A stretch of 64,000 nucleotides of DNA. Source: Caballeronia calidae. Its GTDB lineage: Bacteria; Pseudomonadota; Gammaproteobacteria; Burkholderiales; Burkholderiaceae. A program made the translations under genes and the position numbers. A model generated the notes under the pieces. It was not told the origin of the DNA and made no database searches. It saw nothing but the letters and a program-made list of their open reading frames with translations. Shown here in pieces: positions 20,424 through 28,423 of the stretch (positions are counted from its first letter, which is position 1; every line of letters begins with the position of its first letter). The DNA is taken from assembly GCF_900044055.2 (NCBI RefSeq), contig NZ_FCOX02000003.1, forward strand, positions 272,576 to 336,575. The letters are read 5' to 3'.

Positions 20424-20543
20424 GCTTCCCTGCGCTGGCATTATCCAGATCAGGTTCAAAGGGTATTTCTCACCCACGCCACACGAAGCGATCCAGTTCG
20501 ATGAAGCCGATTGGATCGCGATGTGCAACGCAGGACCCCCGCG
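20424..20543 (-). promoter_or_regulatory. TPP riboswitch (THI element) in the thiC leader
   Basis: Read on the minus strand, the region carries the hallmark conserved blocks of the TPP aptamer: GGGGGTCCTGCG at its 5' end, then GGGTGAGAAATACCC, TTGAACCTGATCTGGATAAT and GCCAGCGCAGGGAAG. Between the first two blocks lies a variable hairpin arm (GCGATCC paired with GGATCGC). It ends about 170 nt before the thiC start. High TPP would be expected to repress thiC. I see no obvious U-tract terminator between aptamer and gene, so control is more likely at translation or through Rho; this last point is inference. Confidence 0.95.
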
Positions 20544-20795
20544 TTAGCAGCCGCCACATTACACCGCGGCGTGGTGTCTTGGCAACCATTCGCGAAATCC
20601 TTCGATCGTGCATAGGCGCTTACTGCATAATGTCGGGCGCCGCGGCCTTCGGGGTTTTCCCCGAGAGAGTGCGCGGTCCATCCTCGCGCAATCGCACTTC
20701 TCCGTTCCGCCATGTCGTTCAGTCTGGTATCTGCCGCAGCGTATTTCCCGGTCCCTCCTGCAGTCGTCCGGCGCGCAGCCGTCGCGGAGTAATGC

Positions 20796-21737
20796 ATGTC
20801 CGCTCTTCCGCCGCCGCGTCTGCCGTTCAGCTTTCCCGACCGTTTTCCGTTTCGCGCGCCGCGCTCCTTCAAAGGGCAGGTCGCGCTTGCGCTGGCGGTC
20901 GTTTATCTCGTGTGGGGATCGACATATCTCGGCATCCATTTGTCGCTCGAGTCGTTTCCGCCGCTGATGCTCGGCGGCCTGCGCAACCTGTTCGCGGGCA
21001 TCGGGCTGTTCGCGATCGCCGTGCATCGCAAGGCGGTGTGGCCGAGCGCGCGGGAAGTGCGCAATGCGGCCATCGTCGGCACGCTGCTGGAGGGCCTGTC
21101 GAGCGGGATGATGGCTTACGGCATGCGCACGGTCGGAACCGGCACGGCCGCCGTGATGGTGGCGACCGTTCCGCTCTTCGCGACGATCTTCACCGCGCTC
21201 GCGGGGCGCAGCGTCGCGAAGGGCGAGTGGTTCGCGGTGGCGCTGGGCCTCGTCGGCATCGTGCTGCTGAATCACGGCGATCCTTCGCCGAGCTCCACCT
21301 TCGGCACGCTCGCCATCCTGTGCGCCGCGATCTTCTGGGCGGGCGGCGCGCATCTCGCGACGCGTCTGCCGCAGCCTTCCGATCTGCTGATGTCGACGTC
21401 GCTGCAGATCGGGCTCGGCGGCCTGATCGCGACGGGCATCGCGCTGTTGTCGGGCGAGCGGCTCACGCAGGTGAGCGCGGGAGCGGGGCTGTCGTTCGTG
21501 TATCTCGTGGTGATCGGTTCGATGGCCGCCTATGTCGCCTATAACTTCCTGATCCGCAACACGAGCACGATCGTCGCGACGAGCTGCCTTTACGTGAATC
21601 CGGTCGTCGCGGTGCTGCTCGGCGCGGCCCTGCTCGGCGAAGTCATCACGCAATGGACCGTCATCGCGACGCTCGTCATTCTGCTTTCCGTCGGACTTTC
21701 CTTCTGGTTCGACTATCGGCGGCGCGGGCTCGCCTGA
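20796..21737 (+). CDS. EamA/DMT-family transporter (YedA-like)
   Basis: A 313-residue ten-helix permease with two EamA repeats. The first helix VYLVWGSTYLGIHLSLE and the block GTGTAAVMVATVPLFATIF are typical of the YedA/RhaT-like branch. The second repeat ends with TSCLYVNPVVAVLLGAALLGE. Such proteins export amino acids or other metabolites; the substrate is unknown. GGAG is 6 nt before the ATG. It is divergent from thiC across the riboswitch leader, but nothing ties it to thiamine. Confidence 0.87.
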   Translation: MSALPPPRLPFSFPDRFPFRAPRSFKGQVALALAVVYLVWGSTYLGIHLSLESFPPLMLGGLRNLFAGIGLFAIAVHRKAVWPSAREVRNAAIVGTLLEGLSSGMMAYGMRTVGTGTAAVMVATVPLFATIFTALAGRSVAKGEWFAVALGLVGIVLLNHGDPSPSSTFGTLAILCAAIFWAGGAHLATRLPQPSDLLMSTSLQIGLGGLIATGIALLSGERLTQVSAGAGLSFVYLVVIGSMAAYVAYNFLIRNTSTIVATSCLYVNPVVAVLLGAALLGEVITQWTVIATLVILLSVGLSFWFDYRRRGLA

Positions 21738-21757
21738 GTTCGTCCTTCTTGTAAGAA

Positions 21758-21796
21758 CCGCCTCCGCCTGAAGGCGGCCTGCATCGTTCGATGCAG
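21758..21796 (+). other. Two adjacent hairpins after the YedA-like gene
   Basis: CCGCC/GGCGG (21764-21777) and an 8-bp palindrome, CTGCATCG/CGATGCAG (21779-21796), lie just after the stop codon. Neither has a T run, so they may only stabilise the mRNA end. The remainder of 21738-22080 shows no gene I can support and presumably holds the promoter of the next gene. Confidence 0.4.
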
Positions 21797-22080
21797 CGCC
21801 GCCGGGCGCGTTTCGCGCGTCCCGAGCAATTCCTCTAACGAATTCCAGAGCCTTGTCACGCAGGGCCCGGCGGCACGCGCGCGGGGTCACCGGAAGATAT
21901 TGGGGCACGGTCATTGCTGAACGCAGGCACCCGTATCGGTGGCGCGTGAGCGTCGGTCGATCGGGCAAGAAAGAAAAAGAACCAGGGTCGGCGAACGACG
22001 CGCGCGCGAAGCGATGCGGACGACAGGTCGTCCGGACCCGGATAACGAGGTGTCGATCCAAAACCAAGGAAGGTGGAATC

Positions 22081-22863
22081 ATGAAGCTCATCCGCACCGC
22101 TGCCGCGCTCGCCGCTGTCGCCTCTTTGCTCTCCGCTTGCGGCGGGAGCTCCGATGACGTCGGCAAGGAAATCGGCGTCACTCAGCCGCAGGTCCATTTC
22201 ATTCACGCGATCCCGAGCGGCCCGAACGTCGACTTCTACGACAACGGCAAGATCCTGCAGCCGAATCTCGCCTACAAGACGGTGACCAACTTCGCGAACA
22301 TCGACACCGGCCAGCACAACTTCTCCTACGCGGCCATCAACACGACGACGCAGCTCGCCACCGACACGAGCATCAACAACGCGGCGAAGGGGCATGAGTA
22401 CACGGTGATCGCGCTGCCGGACGCGGGCTTCGTGCCGTCGATCGCGGTGATCGACGATCCGTTCGACAAGGGGTTGCTGTCGGGCAGTGCGCGGGTGCGG
22501 GCGTTCAATGCGTCGACGAACGCGCCGAATCTCGACATCTATCTCGTCGCGCCGGGGACGAACATCGCGGGCGTCAGCCCGACCATGGCGGGCGTCGCCT
22601 ACAAGAACGCGGTGCCCGCGACGACGCAGGATTCGATCTATGTTTCGGGCGGCACGTATCAGCTGATCGCGACGCTGCCGGGCTCGAAGACGCCGGTGTA
22701 CAGGTCGGCGTCGTTCGATCTCGTCAACAACGCGGACTGGCTCGTGACGACGTTGCCTTCGGGGAATGCGGTTTCGCAACTCGTGCCGGAGAAGATCCGC
22801 GTGCTGGTGGCGCAGGGCGGCAATACGCAGCAGCCGGCGCTGGAGTTGCCCGACACGCAGTGA
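22081..22863 (+). CDS. DUF4397-domain lipoprotein
   Basis: A 260-residue lipoprotein with lipobox LLSAC (Cys20) and the short polar linker GGSSDDVG. It carries two DUF4397-type beta-rich units, beginning VHFIHAIPSGPNVDFYDNG and VRAFNASTNAPNLDIYL; both share the pattern of Asn/Pro, then Asp-Phe/Ile-Tyr. A strong GGAAGGTGG lies 6-7 nt before the ATG. Family function is unknown; it is likely an envelope beta-sandwich protein. A clean terminator follows, so this is a monocistronic unit. Confidence 0.85.
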   Translation: MKLIRTAAALAAVASLLSACGGSSDDVGKEIGVTQPQVHFIHAIPSGPNVDFYDNGKILQPNLAYKTVTNFANIDTGQHNFSYAAINTTTQLATDTSINNAAKGHEYTVIALPDAGFVPSIAVIDDPFDKGLLSGSARVRAFNASTNAPNLDIYLVAPGTNIAGVSPTMAGVAYKNAVPATTQDSIYVSGGTYQLIATLPGSKTPVYRSASFDLVNNADWLVTTLPSGNAVSQLVPEKIRVLVAQGGNTQQPALELPDTQ

Positions 22864-22885
22864 AGGGAGAGCGGCCTATGAAGTG

Positions 22886-22917
22886 AAATCCGGCCGTTGC
22901 TCCGGCCGGATTTTTTT
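22886..22917 (+). terminator. Intrinsic terminator of the DUF4397 gene
   Basis: AATCCGGCC (22887-22895) pairs with GGCCGGATT (22904-22912) and is followed by a T run to 22917. Confidence 0.9.
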
Positions 22918-24242
22918 GGCTTCGCGTTTTTTTTCGATCGGCATGGCACCCAGGAGTCCCAGGGCTGGGAGATGATTAAACGTATTAAGGATGTCATAAG
23001 ATCGAAACTCGAGCTTCCAAAAGCATTCGGCCGTATGCCAGTGGCGGGCCGTCCGTTCAAATCTATAGCCGTGAAGCTTTGGTTACTGACAGCGAAGGGG
23101 CGCCCACGATTTCCGAATTAATAAGTACGATGCCTTCGACAGGCGCATTCGCCGGTGGCTGTATCGAGGAGCTCCCGCAAGCAGCCCGAACGACCCCGCC
23201 GTCGTGCTGCAATAGCCGGCAGTAGTCCCACACAGGCGCAAGGCGCCATCACCGTAGTGGCCGCCGACAATCAGCCCCGCCTCGACCACGGAAGGAAAGA
23301 CGAGCACGCCCTTTGCCTTTTGCGACAGCTCACGCGAACCAGGCGCCGTCGAATACAGTTTCGTCAGTGTCGTCGACTTACGCTTCGCCGTATCGGGTTC
23401 ACCGCTGGTTGAACAACATGCAAGAGTGAAGCCGCACAACGCATCACAGCGGACGCACGAACAAAGCGTCTTTTTGCATGTTGCTCTCCATACTGCCTGC
23501 TCGCGCGGTCTTGCCTGGATAGCTTTGAAATGCGCCCGGGCCCTTCATGAAGAGGGTGTATGCACCGACAAGGACATACGCAAGCTAAAGCGCGGAAAGC
23601 ACCTTGAGTTTCGCGTTCGATGAAAGCACCTATGCATATGCGATTTGCACGATGAATAAGATAACTTTCCCTATCCGCCTATCGATAACTCGAGAGCCGA
23701 AGAAGGCAATCACTTCGATGCGTTTCTTCACGGAGAAAACAGAAACGCGCCAACATCGGGTCCGGGTTGCTTAATCCTTTACGGAGTTCATGCCGGCAGG
23801 CCGTCACCAAATGGCTCGAGAGCCTTTTCGATTTACGGTCAGCAAAGCCTATAAGAATGACCGTGCATCATAGTGGTTCGTCCGTGCCAATACATCGTGG
23901 AAAATCACGCGTTTACTGCCTATATTCCTAACGAAGCCGAACGGCTGCTTGCCGCCCTGCACGAGTCGTGGACTTGTTTGTTTCGACGCCAATGTGCAGG
24001 GGCAGATTTCCGAGTAGAAATCCGATCGTCCGCACTCCATGAACGCACAAGCAGCACAGTGACGATCTCACCAAGCACGACAGACCGAGTTCCAGGCCGG
24101 TGAAGTAGCGGTTCATCCAGCGATCACATGAGCTGCGCGCGCTATGGCTCCATCGCATGTTCGAGATTGTCTAAGACGGGTTCGCGAACTAGTTGCTTAG
24201 AAAATTCCAGTTGAGGATGTATCTCCGGGGCGCAGCTTCGCA
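22918..24242. other. Gene-poor, lower-G+C stretch with remnants
   Basis: The base composition is visibly richer in A+T than the flanking genes, and no long frame has the codon pattern of its neighbours. The only recognisable piece is a broken SYLF-domain gene on the minus strand at its left. A short frame at 22972-23121 (+, starts MIKRIKDVIRSKLELPKAF) and two overlapping minus-strand frames at 23849-24158 have no recognisable relatives and may be debris. No transposase, integrase or inverted-repeat ends were seen. Confidence 0.55.
23083..23439 (-). pseudogene. Truncated SYLF (YSC84-type) lipid-binding domain gene
   Basis: The minus-strand frame reads STSGEPDTAKRK, then TLTKLYSTAPGSRELSQKAK, GVLVFPSVVEAGLIVGGHYG and GALRLCGTTAGYCSTTAGSF. 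This is a good match to the first half of the SYLF domain of bacterial YSC84-like proteins. Just after GLLAGAP the family pattern stops and the frame runs into unrelated sequence, so the second half of the domain is missing. The signal-peptide end also lacks a proper ATG in frame: the only start is TTG 23439, and the nearest upstream ATG reads out of frame into a stop. Both signs point to decay. Confidence 0.65.
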
Positions 24243-24254
24243 AAGGAGCCGATC

Positions 24255-24818
24255 ATGAATCGCCGCATGGTGTTAGTGACATTGACCACTACACTTGTCT
24301 CGCCTCGTCTCGCCTTCGCTGCGAGCAAGAAGGAGGAGCAGGCCGAGGTGAAGGCTGCGGCGAGGAGTGCGCTGGATGCGCTATTCAAGGCGCAACCGTC
24401 GGCCCGCAAGGCGGTGCAGTCAGCGGCAGGCTACGCCGCGTTCAGCAACTTCGGAATGAAGATTCTGTTGGCTGGCAGCGGCACGGGCAAGGGCATCGCC
24501 GTCAATAACAAAACCAAGGCGGTGACCTACATGAAGATGGCTGAAGTTCAGGCTGGCCTGGGCATCGGCGTCAAGAAGTTCCGGCAGGTCTGGGTGTTCG
24601 AAAACAGCGGCGCGCTGAACGATTTCATCGCGTCCGGCTGGACCTTCGGCGGACAGGCCACCGCAGCGGCAAAAGCCAGCGAAAAAGGCAGTTCGTACGA
24701 AGGGGCGATAGCCGTTGGACCGGGTGTGTGGCTCTATCAGCTTACCGATAAAGGTCTGGCGGTGGAACTCACCGCGAAAGGAACCAAGTACTACAAGGAC
24801 GATGAGCTGAATGGCTGA
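24255..24818 (+). CDS. Secreted SYLF/YSC84-related protein
   Basis: A 187-residue protein with a signal peptide, probably cleaved after SPRLAFA. The mature part has SYLF-type features: an N-terminal helix with ALDALFKAQPSARKAVQ, then AAGYAAFSNFG, the glycine-rich LAGSGTGKGIAVNN, and QVWVFENSGALNDFIASGW. SYLF domains bind lipids in eukaryotes; the bacterial role is unclear but is likely at the envelope. AAGGAG is 6-7 nt before the ATG. It heads a run of same-strand envelope genes. A broken SYLF relative lies about 0.8 kb upstream on the other strand. Confidence 0.75.
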   Translation: MNRRMVLVTLTTTLVSPRLAFAASKKEEQAEVKAAARSALDALFKAQPSARKAVQSAAGYAAFSNFGMKILLAGSGTGKGIAVNNKTKAVTYMKMAEVQAGLGIGVKKFRQVWVFENSGALNDFIASGWTFGGQATAAAKASEKGSSYEGAIAVGPGVWLYQLTDKGLAVELTAKGTKYYKDDELNG

Positions 24819-24845
24819 ACCAAACCAGAGGAGGTTAATACCAAC

Positions 24846-25175
24846 ATGAAGTATCCATTAGTCGCATCCGTGCTTGCACTTGCCGCCTGCGCGGCACCCC
24901 CAGCGGGAAATGTTCAATCCGTCGGTCAGAGTCAGAATTCGCCGAGTGCGGTAGCGCGATGCATCGCAACGAAGTGGGCGAACGCGTCTGGTCAGACCGT
25001 CTATATGCAACACGAAATTGCCGGCGATCGCGCGTTCAACGTGTTCGTACCGGGCCAGCAACCACCGAACGGCGCGGCGGCCCTGGTGCGCCCGGCCACG
25101 GGCGGACCAGGTTCATCGGTTAGTTTCCGGGGCGATGGCGGAAGCGCCGCAAGCTCCGTGAGCACCTGCCTGTAA
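24846..25175 (+). CDS. Small lipoprotein, unknown function
   Basis: A 109-residue protein with lipobox LAAC (Cys15) and the typical APPAG linker. The mature region holds a Cys-containing pattern (VARCIATKWANASGQTVYM), a short beta-like segment around DRAFNVFVPG, and a Gly/Ser-rich tail ending in a second Cys (SVSTCL); the two cysteines could pair. AGGAGG lies about 11 nt before the ATG, a little far. It is 27 bp after the SYLF gene, consistent with an operon. Not a family I can name. Confidence 0.65.
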   Translation: MKYPLVASVLALAACAAPPAGNVQSVGQSQNSPSAVARCIATKWANASGQTVYMQHEIAGDRAFNVFVPGQQPPNGAAALVRPATGGPGSSVSFRGDGGSAASSVSTCL

Positions 25176-25250
25176 ATCGGTTGCCGAAGTCAGTGGCAGG
25201 CAGTGCATTTCGCGAACCGCCTACACGCGATCTTTTTCAGGAGCGCGGAC

Positions 25251-25838
25251 ATGAACGTCAAGCCTTTGCTCGCTGCCGTTGTCGTCTTGACGATGGCCAG
25301 CCCTGCATTGTCTCAGCCCCAGACCTCGGTGGAGGTCACAAAGGGAACCGGTAAAGCTGCGGTGGTCGGAACGACCAAGTTCACGGCCACGATCGTTGCC
25401 ATTGACCCGGCCACCCGAACCGTTACGCTCAAAGACAAACGAGGAAAGGTCGTGGAGCTGGAGGTCGGGGAAGAAGCGCGCAACTTCGATCAGCTCAAGG
25501 TGGGTGACGTGGTCGCCACCGAATACAAGGAAGCGATGTCGCTGAGCCTCTCGAAAACCAGCGGCCCGCGTTCCGCCTCGCAGCGTCAGATAGAACAGCG
25601 GGCTGCTCCGGGCGCCAAACCCGGAGGGACGATCGGACGTGAGATCACCATCATGGCCGACGTCGTCAACGTCGATGCGAAAGCGCAGACTGTCACGTTG
25701 AAGGGTCCGCAAGGTAACAAGGTCGATGTGATCGTCGAAGACCCCGCGCAACTGAAGAATATCCACAAGGGAGATCAGGTCGAGGTCGTGTACACGGAAG
25801 CGCTCGCCATTTCTGTCACGCCCGGCGCGACCCAGTAG
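25251..25838 (+). CDS. Periplasmic protein with two beta-repeat units, unknown function
   Basis: A 195-residue protein with signal peptide ending ASPALS. It contains two copies of a beta-rich module: TATIVAIDPATRTVTLKDKRG followed by FDQLKVGDVVATEYKEAMSL, and ADVVNVDAKAQTVTLKGPQG followed by LKNIHKGDQVEVVYTEALAI. The repeats are separated by a Gln/Arg/Gly linker. The pattern resembles small OB-like or barrel-sandwich folds, but no function is known to me. Start ATG 25251 has AGGAG at 8 nt; an upstream in-frame start at 25203 would spoil the signal peptide. Confidence 0.7.
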   Translation: MNVKPLLAAVVVLTMASPALSQPQTSVEVTKGTGKAAVVGTTKFTATIVAIDPATRTVTLKDKRGKVVELEVGEEARNFDQLKVGDVVATEYKEAMSLSLSKTSGPRSASQRQIEQRAAPGAKPGGTIGREITIMADVVNVDAKAQTVTLKGPQGNKVDVIVEDPAQLKNIHKGDQVEVVYTEALAISVTPGATQ

Positions 25839-25959
25839 AACGAGCTGCCATGCGCCAGGTCCGGCAGTTTCTCGCCGATGCCTGGCATCGCGCTTCCTTT
25901 TGCGACGACTCCGGCTCTCATCGTGATGAGGCAAGTATCGGCTACCTGTGAGGAGACGG

Positions 25960-27084
25960 ATGATGCTGCTCACACCGATTACCCAGCGAACGCTATCGCG
26001 CGAACTGCTCGACGTCTTGATCCGCGCCGGGCTCATCGCCGTGCTGGCCGTATTCTGCTTTCGCATCGTTGTACCGTTTCTCAGCCTGATGGTCTGGGCG
26101 TTGATCCTGGCGGTCACGCTCTATCCGCTGCAGGTGAGGCTCAGACGCCGGCTCTCCAACAAGGACGGGCTCGCCGCAACGTTGATCATCCTCATTGCCT
26201 TCGCGATCATTCTCGTGCCGACGTATCTGCTTGGCGTCGCGCTCGCCGACTCCGCGGCGCACATCGTGACCGTATTGAGAGGCGGAACCTTCCGCATTCC
26301 GGCGCCGGCGGAATCGGTGGCCGGATGGCCGCTCGTCGGCCAGCGAGTCTATGACTTCTGGCTGCAGGCCTCCAACGACCTGACCGGGTTGTTGCAACGA
26401 TTTGCGCCGCAGTTCAAGGAGACGGGCCTCGCACTGATCGGGACGATCACCGGCCTCGGTGCTGCGATGCTGATTTTCTTCATCGCATTGATCGTCGCAG
26501 GCATTTTCATGGCGTACGGAGAGAAGGGATACCAAAGCGCCGTACAGATTGCATCGCGGATCTCGGGCCCGGAGAACGGTCGACAGATTGCGGACCTGTG
26601 TACCGCCACCATTCGAGCGGTGGCTCAGGGCGTGGTCGGGATCGCGTTCATTCAGATGCTGCTGATCGGTATCGGCTTCGTTGTGATGGGCATTCCCGGT
26701 GCCGGATTGCTCGCGCTCGCCGTGCTGTTGTTGGGCATCATGCAATTGCCGGCCACGCTGATCACGATCCCGGTCATCATTTTCGTCATTGCCAACGAGG
26801 GTGTCAGTACGGCGACGATCGTTTTCTCGGTCTATGTCTTCGTTGCAGGTCTGGCCGATAACGTCCTCAAGCCGTTGATGCTAGGGCGTGGCGTCGCCGT
26901 GCCGATGCCTGTCGTGCTGATCGGTGCGCTCGGCGGGATGGTCTCGGGTGGCGTCATTGGCTTGTTCATCGGCCCCGTGATGCTTGCGGTGGGTTATCAA
27001 CTGTTCTGGCGATGGGTGCGAGAGCAACCGGGACAGCGTGACACAGGGACGGAAAAGCCGCATGCCGCGGGTGTTCGCCGATAA
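25960..27084 (+). CDS. AI-2E-family (PerM/TqsA-type) membrane transporter
   Basis: A 374-residue permease with about eight hydrophobic segments. The family hallmarks are LMVWALILAVTLYPLQVRL near the N-terminus, the amphipathic central part (FWLQASNDLTGLLQRFAPQ), and the C-terminal block AGLADNVLKPLMLGRGVAVP with GALGGMVSGGVIGLFIGPV. Family members export diverse substrates, including AI-2 or Na+/H+; the name does not fix the substrate. Two ATGs are adjacent (25960 and 25963); AGGAG at 25951-25955 fits the second slightly better. It is followed 50 bp later by the first LssY_C-type gene. Confidence 0.88.
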   Translation: MMLLTPITQRTLSRELLDVLIRAGLIAVLAVFCFRIVVPFLSLMVWALILAVTLYPLQVRLRRRLSNKDGLAATLIILIAFAIILVPTYLLGVALADSAAHIVTVLRGGTFRIPAPAESVAGWPLVGQRVYDFWLQASNDLTGLLQRFAPQFKETGLALIGTITGLGAAMLIFFIALIVAGIFMAYGEKGYQSAVQIASRISGPENGRQIADLCTATIRAVAQGVVGIAFIQMLLIGIGFVVMGIPGAGLLALAVLLLGIMQLPATLITIPVIIFVIANEGVSTATIVFSVYVFVAGLADNVLKPLMLGRGVAVPMPVVLIGALGGMVSGGVIGLFIGPVMLAVGYQLFWRWVREQPGQRDTGTEKPHAAGVRR

Positions 27085-27133
27085 CCCGCGTCCTTGCGCT
27101 TTTCCCTGGTCATCCGAGGGACGCGCATCAGCG

Positions 27134-28423
27134 ATGAAAGCAATCTTCGCCCGGCCGCTTGCTGCAATTGCATTCGCCTGCACGCTCGCGGCGTGTGCCG
27201 CGCCCTCATCGACGACTTCCACACTCGGCTACAAGGAACGCGCCGTCACACGCAGCGAGGATCTGTTGCGAGTGTCGGCGGCGGCGCTTTCGTGGGACGA
27301 AAGTACTGCGGTATATGGCGTTGCACTCGCCTCGGAGGGGGTTCAGCCGGTCTGGATCGAGGTCGAGAACAAGAGCGACCACAGCTATTACCTGCTCTCG
27401 CCCGGCGTTGACCCGAACTTTTTCCCGGCATCCGAAGTTGCGGAGGCCTTCGTCCAGGCCAACGCACGCGGCGTCCCCGCCGAGCTGGACCGGCGCTTTC
27501 GCGAGCTTGCGTTTCGCAACCCGGTGTTGCCCGGACGGACGACCTCCGGTTTCGTGCTGACCAATCTTCAGGAAGGCGTGAAGTTCGTGCAGGTGGACCT
27601 GGTTGCCAGCCGGCGGGCGGCGACATTCTCGCTCTTCGTTCCTGTTCCGGGCTTCCAGGCCGACTATAAAACCAGCGAAGTCTTCATGCGCGACATGTAC
27701 CCGCGCGAAGCGGTCACGAACTACACGGACGACAATGCCTTTCGCGCCGCCATCGAAGCTCTGCCATGCTGTGCGACCAACGAGGACGGCACGAAAAACG
27801 GCGACCCGATCAATCTCGTGATAGTGGGCGGGCTGGACGACGCCTTTCCCGCGCTCGTTCGGCGCGGATGGACGCCCACGGAAACAAAATGGTCGGGCGC
27901 CATCATGAAGCTGATCACCGCGGCTTTGGCCGGCGAACGATACGTCAATGCGCCGGTGAGCAATCTTTATCTGTTTGGCCGGCCGCAAGACCTGGCATTG
28001 CAGAAAGCACGCGACACGATCCACGAACGTAACCACCTGCGGCTCTGGTTGAGCCCGATGCGCTATGACGACAAGCCTGTCTGGGTCGGCCAGATCAGTC
28101 GCGATATCGGCGTTCGGCTCACGATTCACTCACCGACGCTCACCACGCACAAGATCGATCCTGATGTCGACGAGGCGCGCAGCGCGCTGAGCGAAGACAT
28201 GGCTTACTCGCAAAGCCTGAAAAAGCTCGGTCTGGTGAAAGGCAGTGACGCTGCTCCGCAAGGCGCCCCGCGAAAGAACCTCACGTTGGACCCTTACTAC
28301 ACCGATGGTTATCGCGTCGTGCTGTTGTTCGACCGGAAGCCGACATCCCTTTCGGAGATCAGTTTCTTTCCTTGGCATAACCCAGGCGATCGCCAGCAAG
28401 ACGATTCCGGAGCCGGACGATGA
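27134..28423 (+). CDS. LssY_C-domain lipoprotein, first of a tandem pair
   Basis: A 429-residue protein with lipobox LAAC (Cys21). It contains VQPVWIEVENKS and a central PCCATNEDGTKNGDPINLVI, followed by VRRGWTPTE, LYLFGRPQDLALQK, RLWLSPM and TTHKIDPDVDEARSAL. The order GDPINLV...GW...LYLFGRPQD...HxIDPDxDEAR is typical of the LssY C-terminal domain, named after a gene in the Legionella Lss type I secretion locus, whose role is unknown. LssY domains are often fused to phosphatase or DedA membrane parts; here the domain is a free lipoprotein. Its stop overlaps the next start (ATGA at 28420). Confidence 0.78.
   Translation: MKAIFARPLAAIAFACTLAACAAPSSTTSTLGYKERAVTRSEDLLRVSAAALSWDESTAVYGVALASEGVQPVWIEVENKSDHSYYLLSPGVDPNFFPASEVAEAFVQANARGVPAELDRRFRELAFRNPVLPGRTTSGFVLTNLQEGVKFVQVDLVASRRAATFSLFVPVPGFQADYKTSEVFMRDMYPREAVTNYTDDNAFRAAIEALPCCATNEDGTKNGDPINLVIVGGLDDAFPALVRRGWTPTETKWSGAIMKLITAALAGERYVNAPVSNLYLFGRPQDLALQKARDTIHERNHLRLWLSPMRYDDKPVWVGQISRDIGVRLTIHSPTLTTHKIDPDVDEARSALSEDMAYSQSLKKLGLVKGSDAAPQGAPRKNLTLDPYYTDGYRVVLLFDRKPTSLSEISFFPWHNPGDRQQDDSGAGR

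Noticed and set aside
20621..20631. CATAAT as a -10 box for the YedA-like gene
   Set aside because: No supporting -35 element and about 165 bp from the start; too weak to list.
22918..24242. Insertion sequence or prophage remnant
   Set aside because: No transposase, integrase or terminal repeats could be recognised; only composition and one broken gene point to transfer.
25948..25962. GTG start for the AI-2E-type permease at 25948
   Set aside because: It overlaps the Shine-Dalgarno; the ATGs at 25960/25963 fit better.
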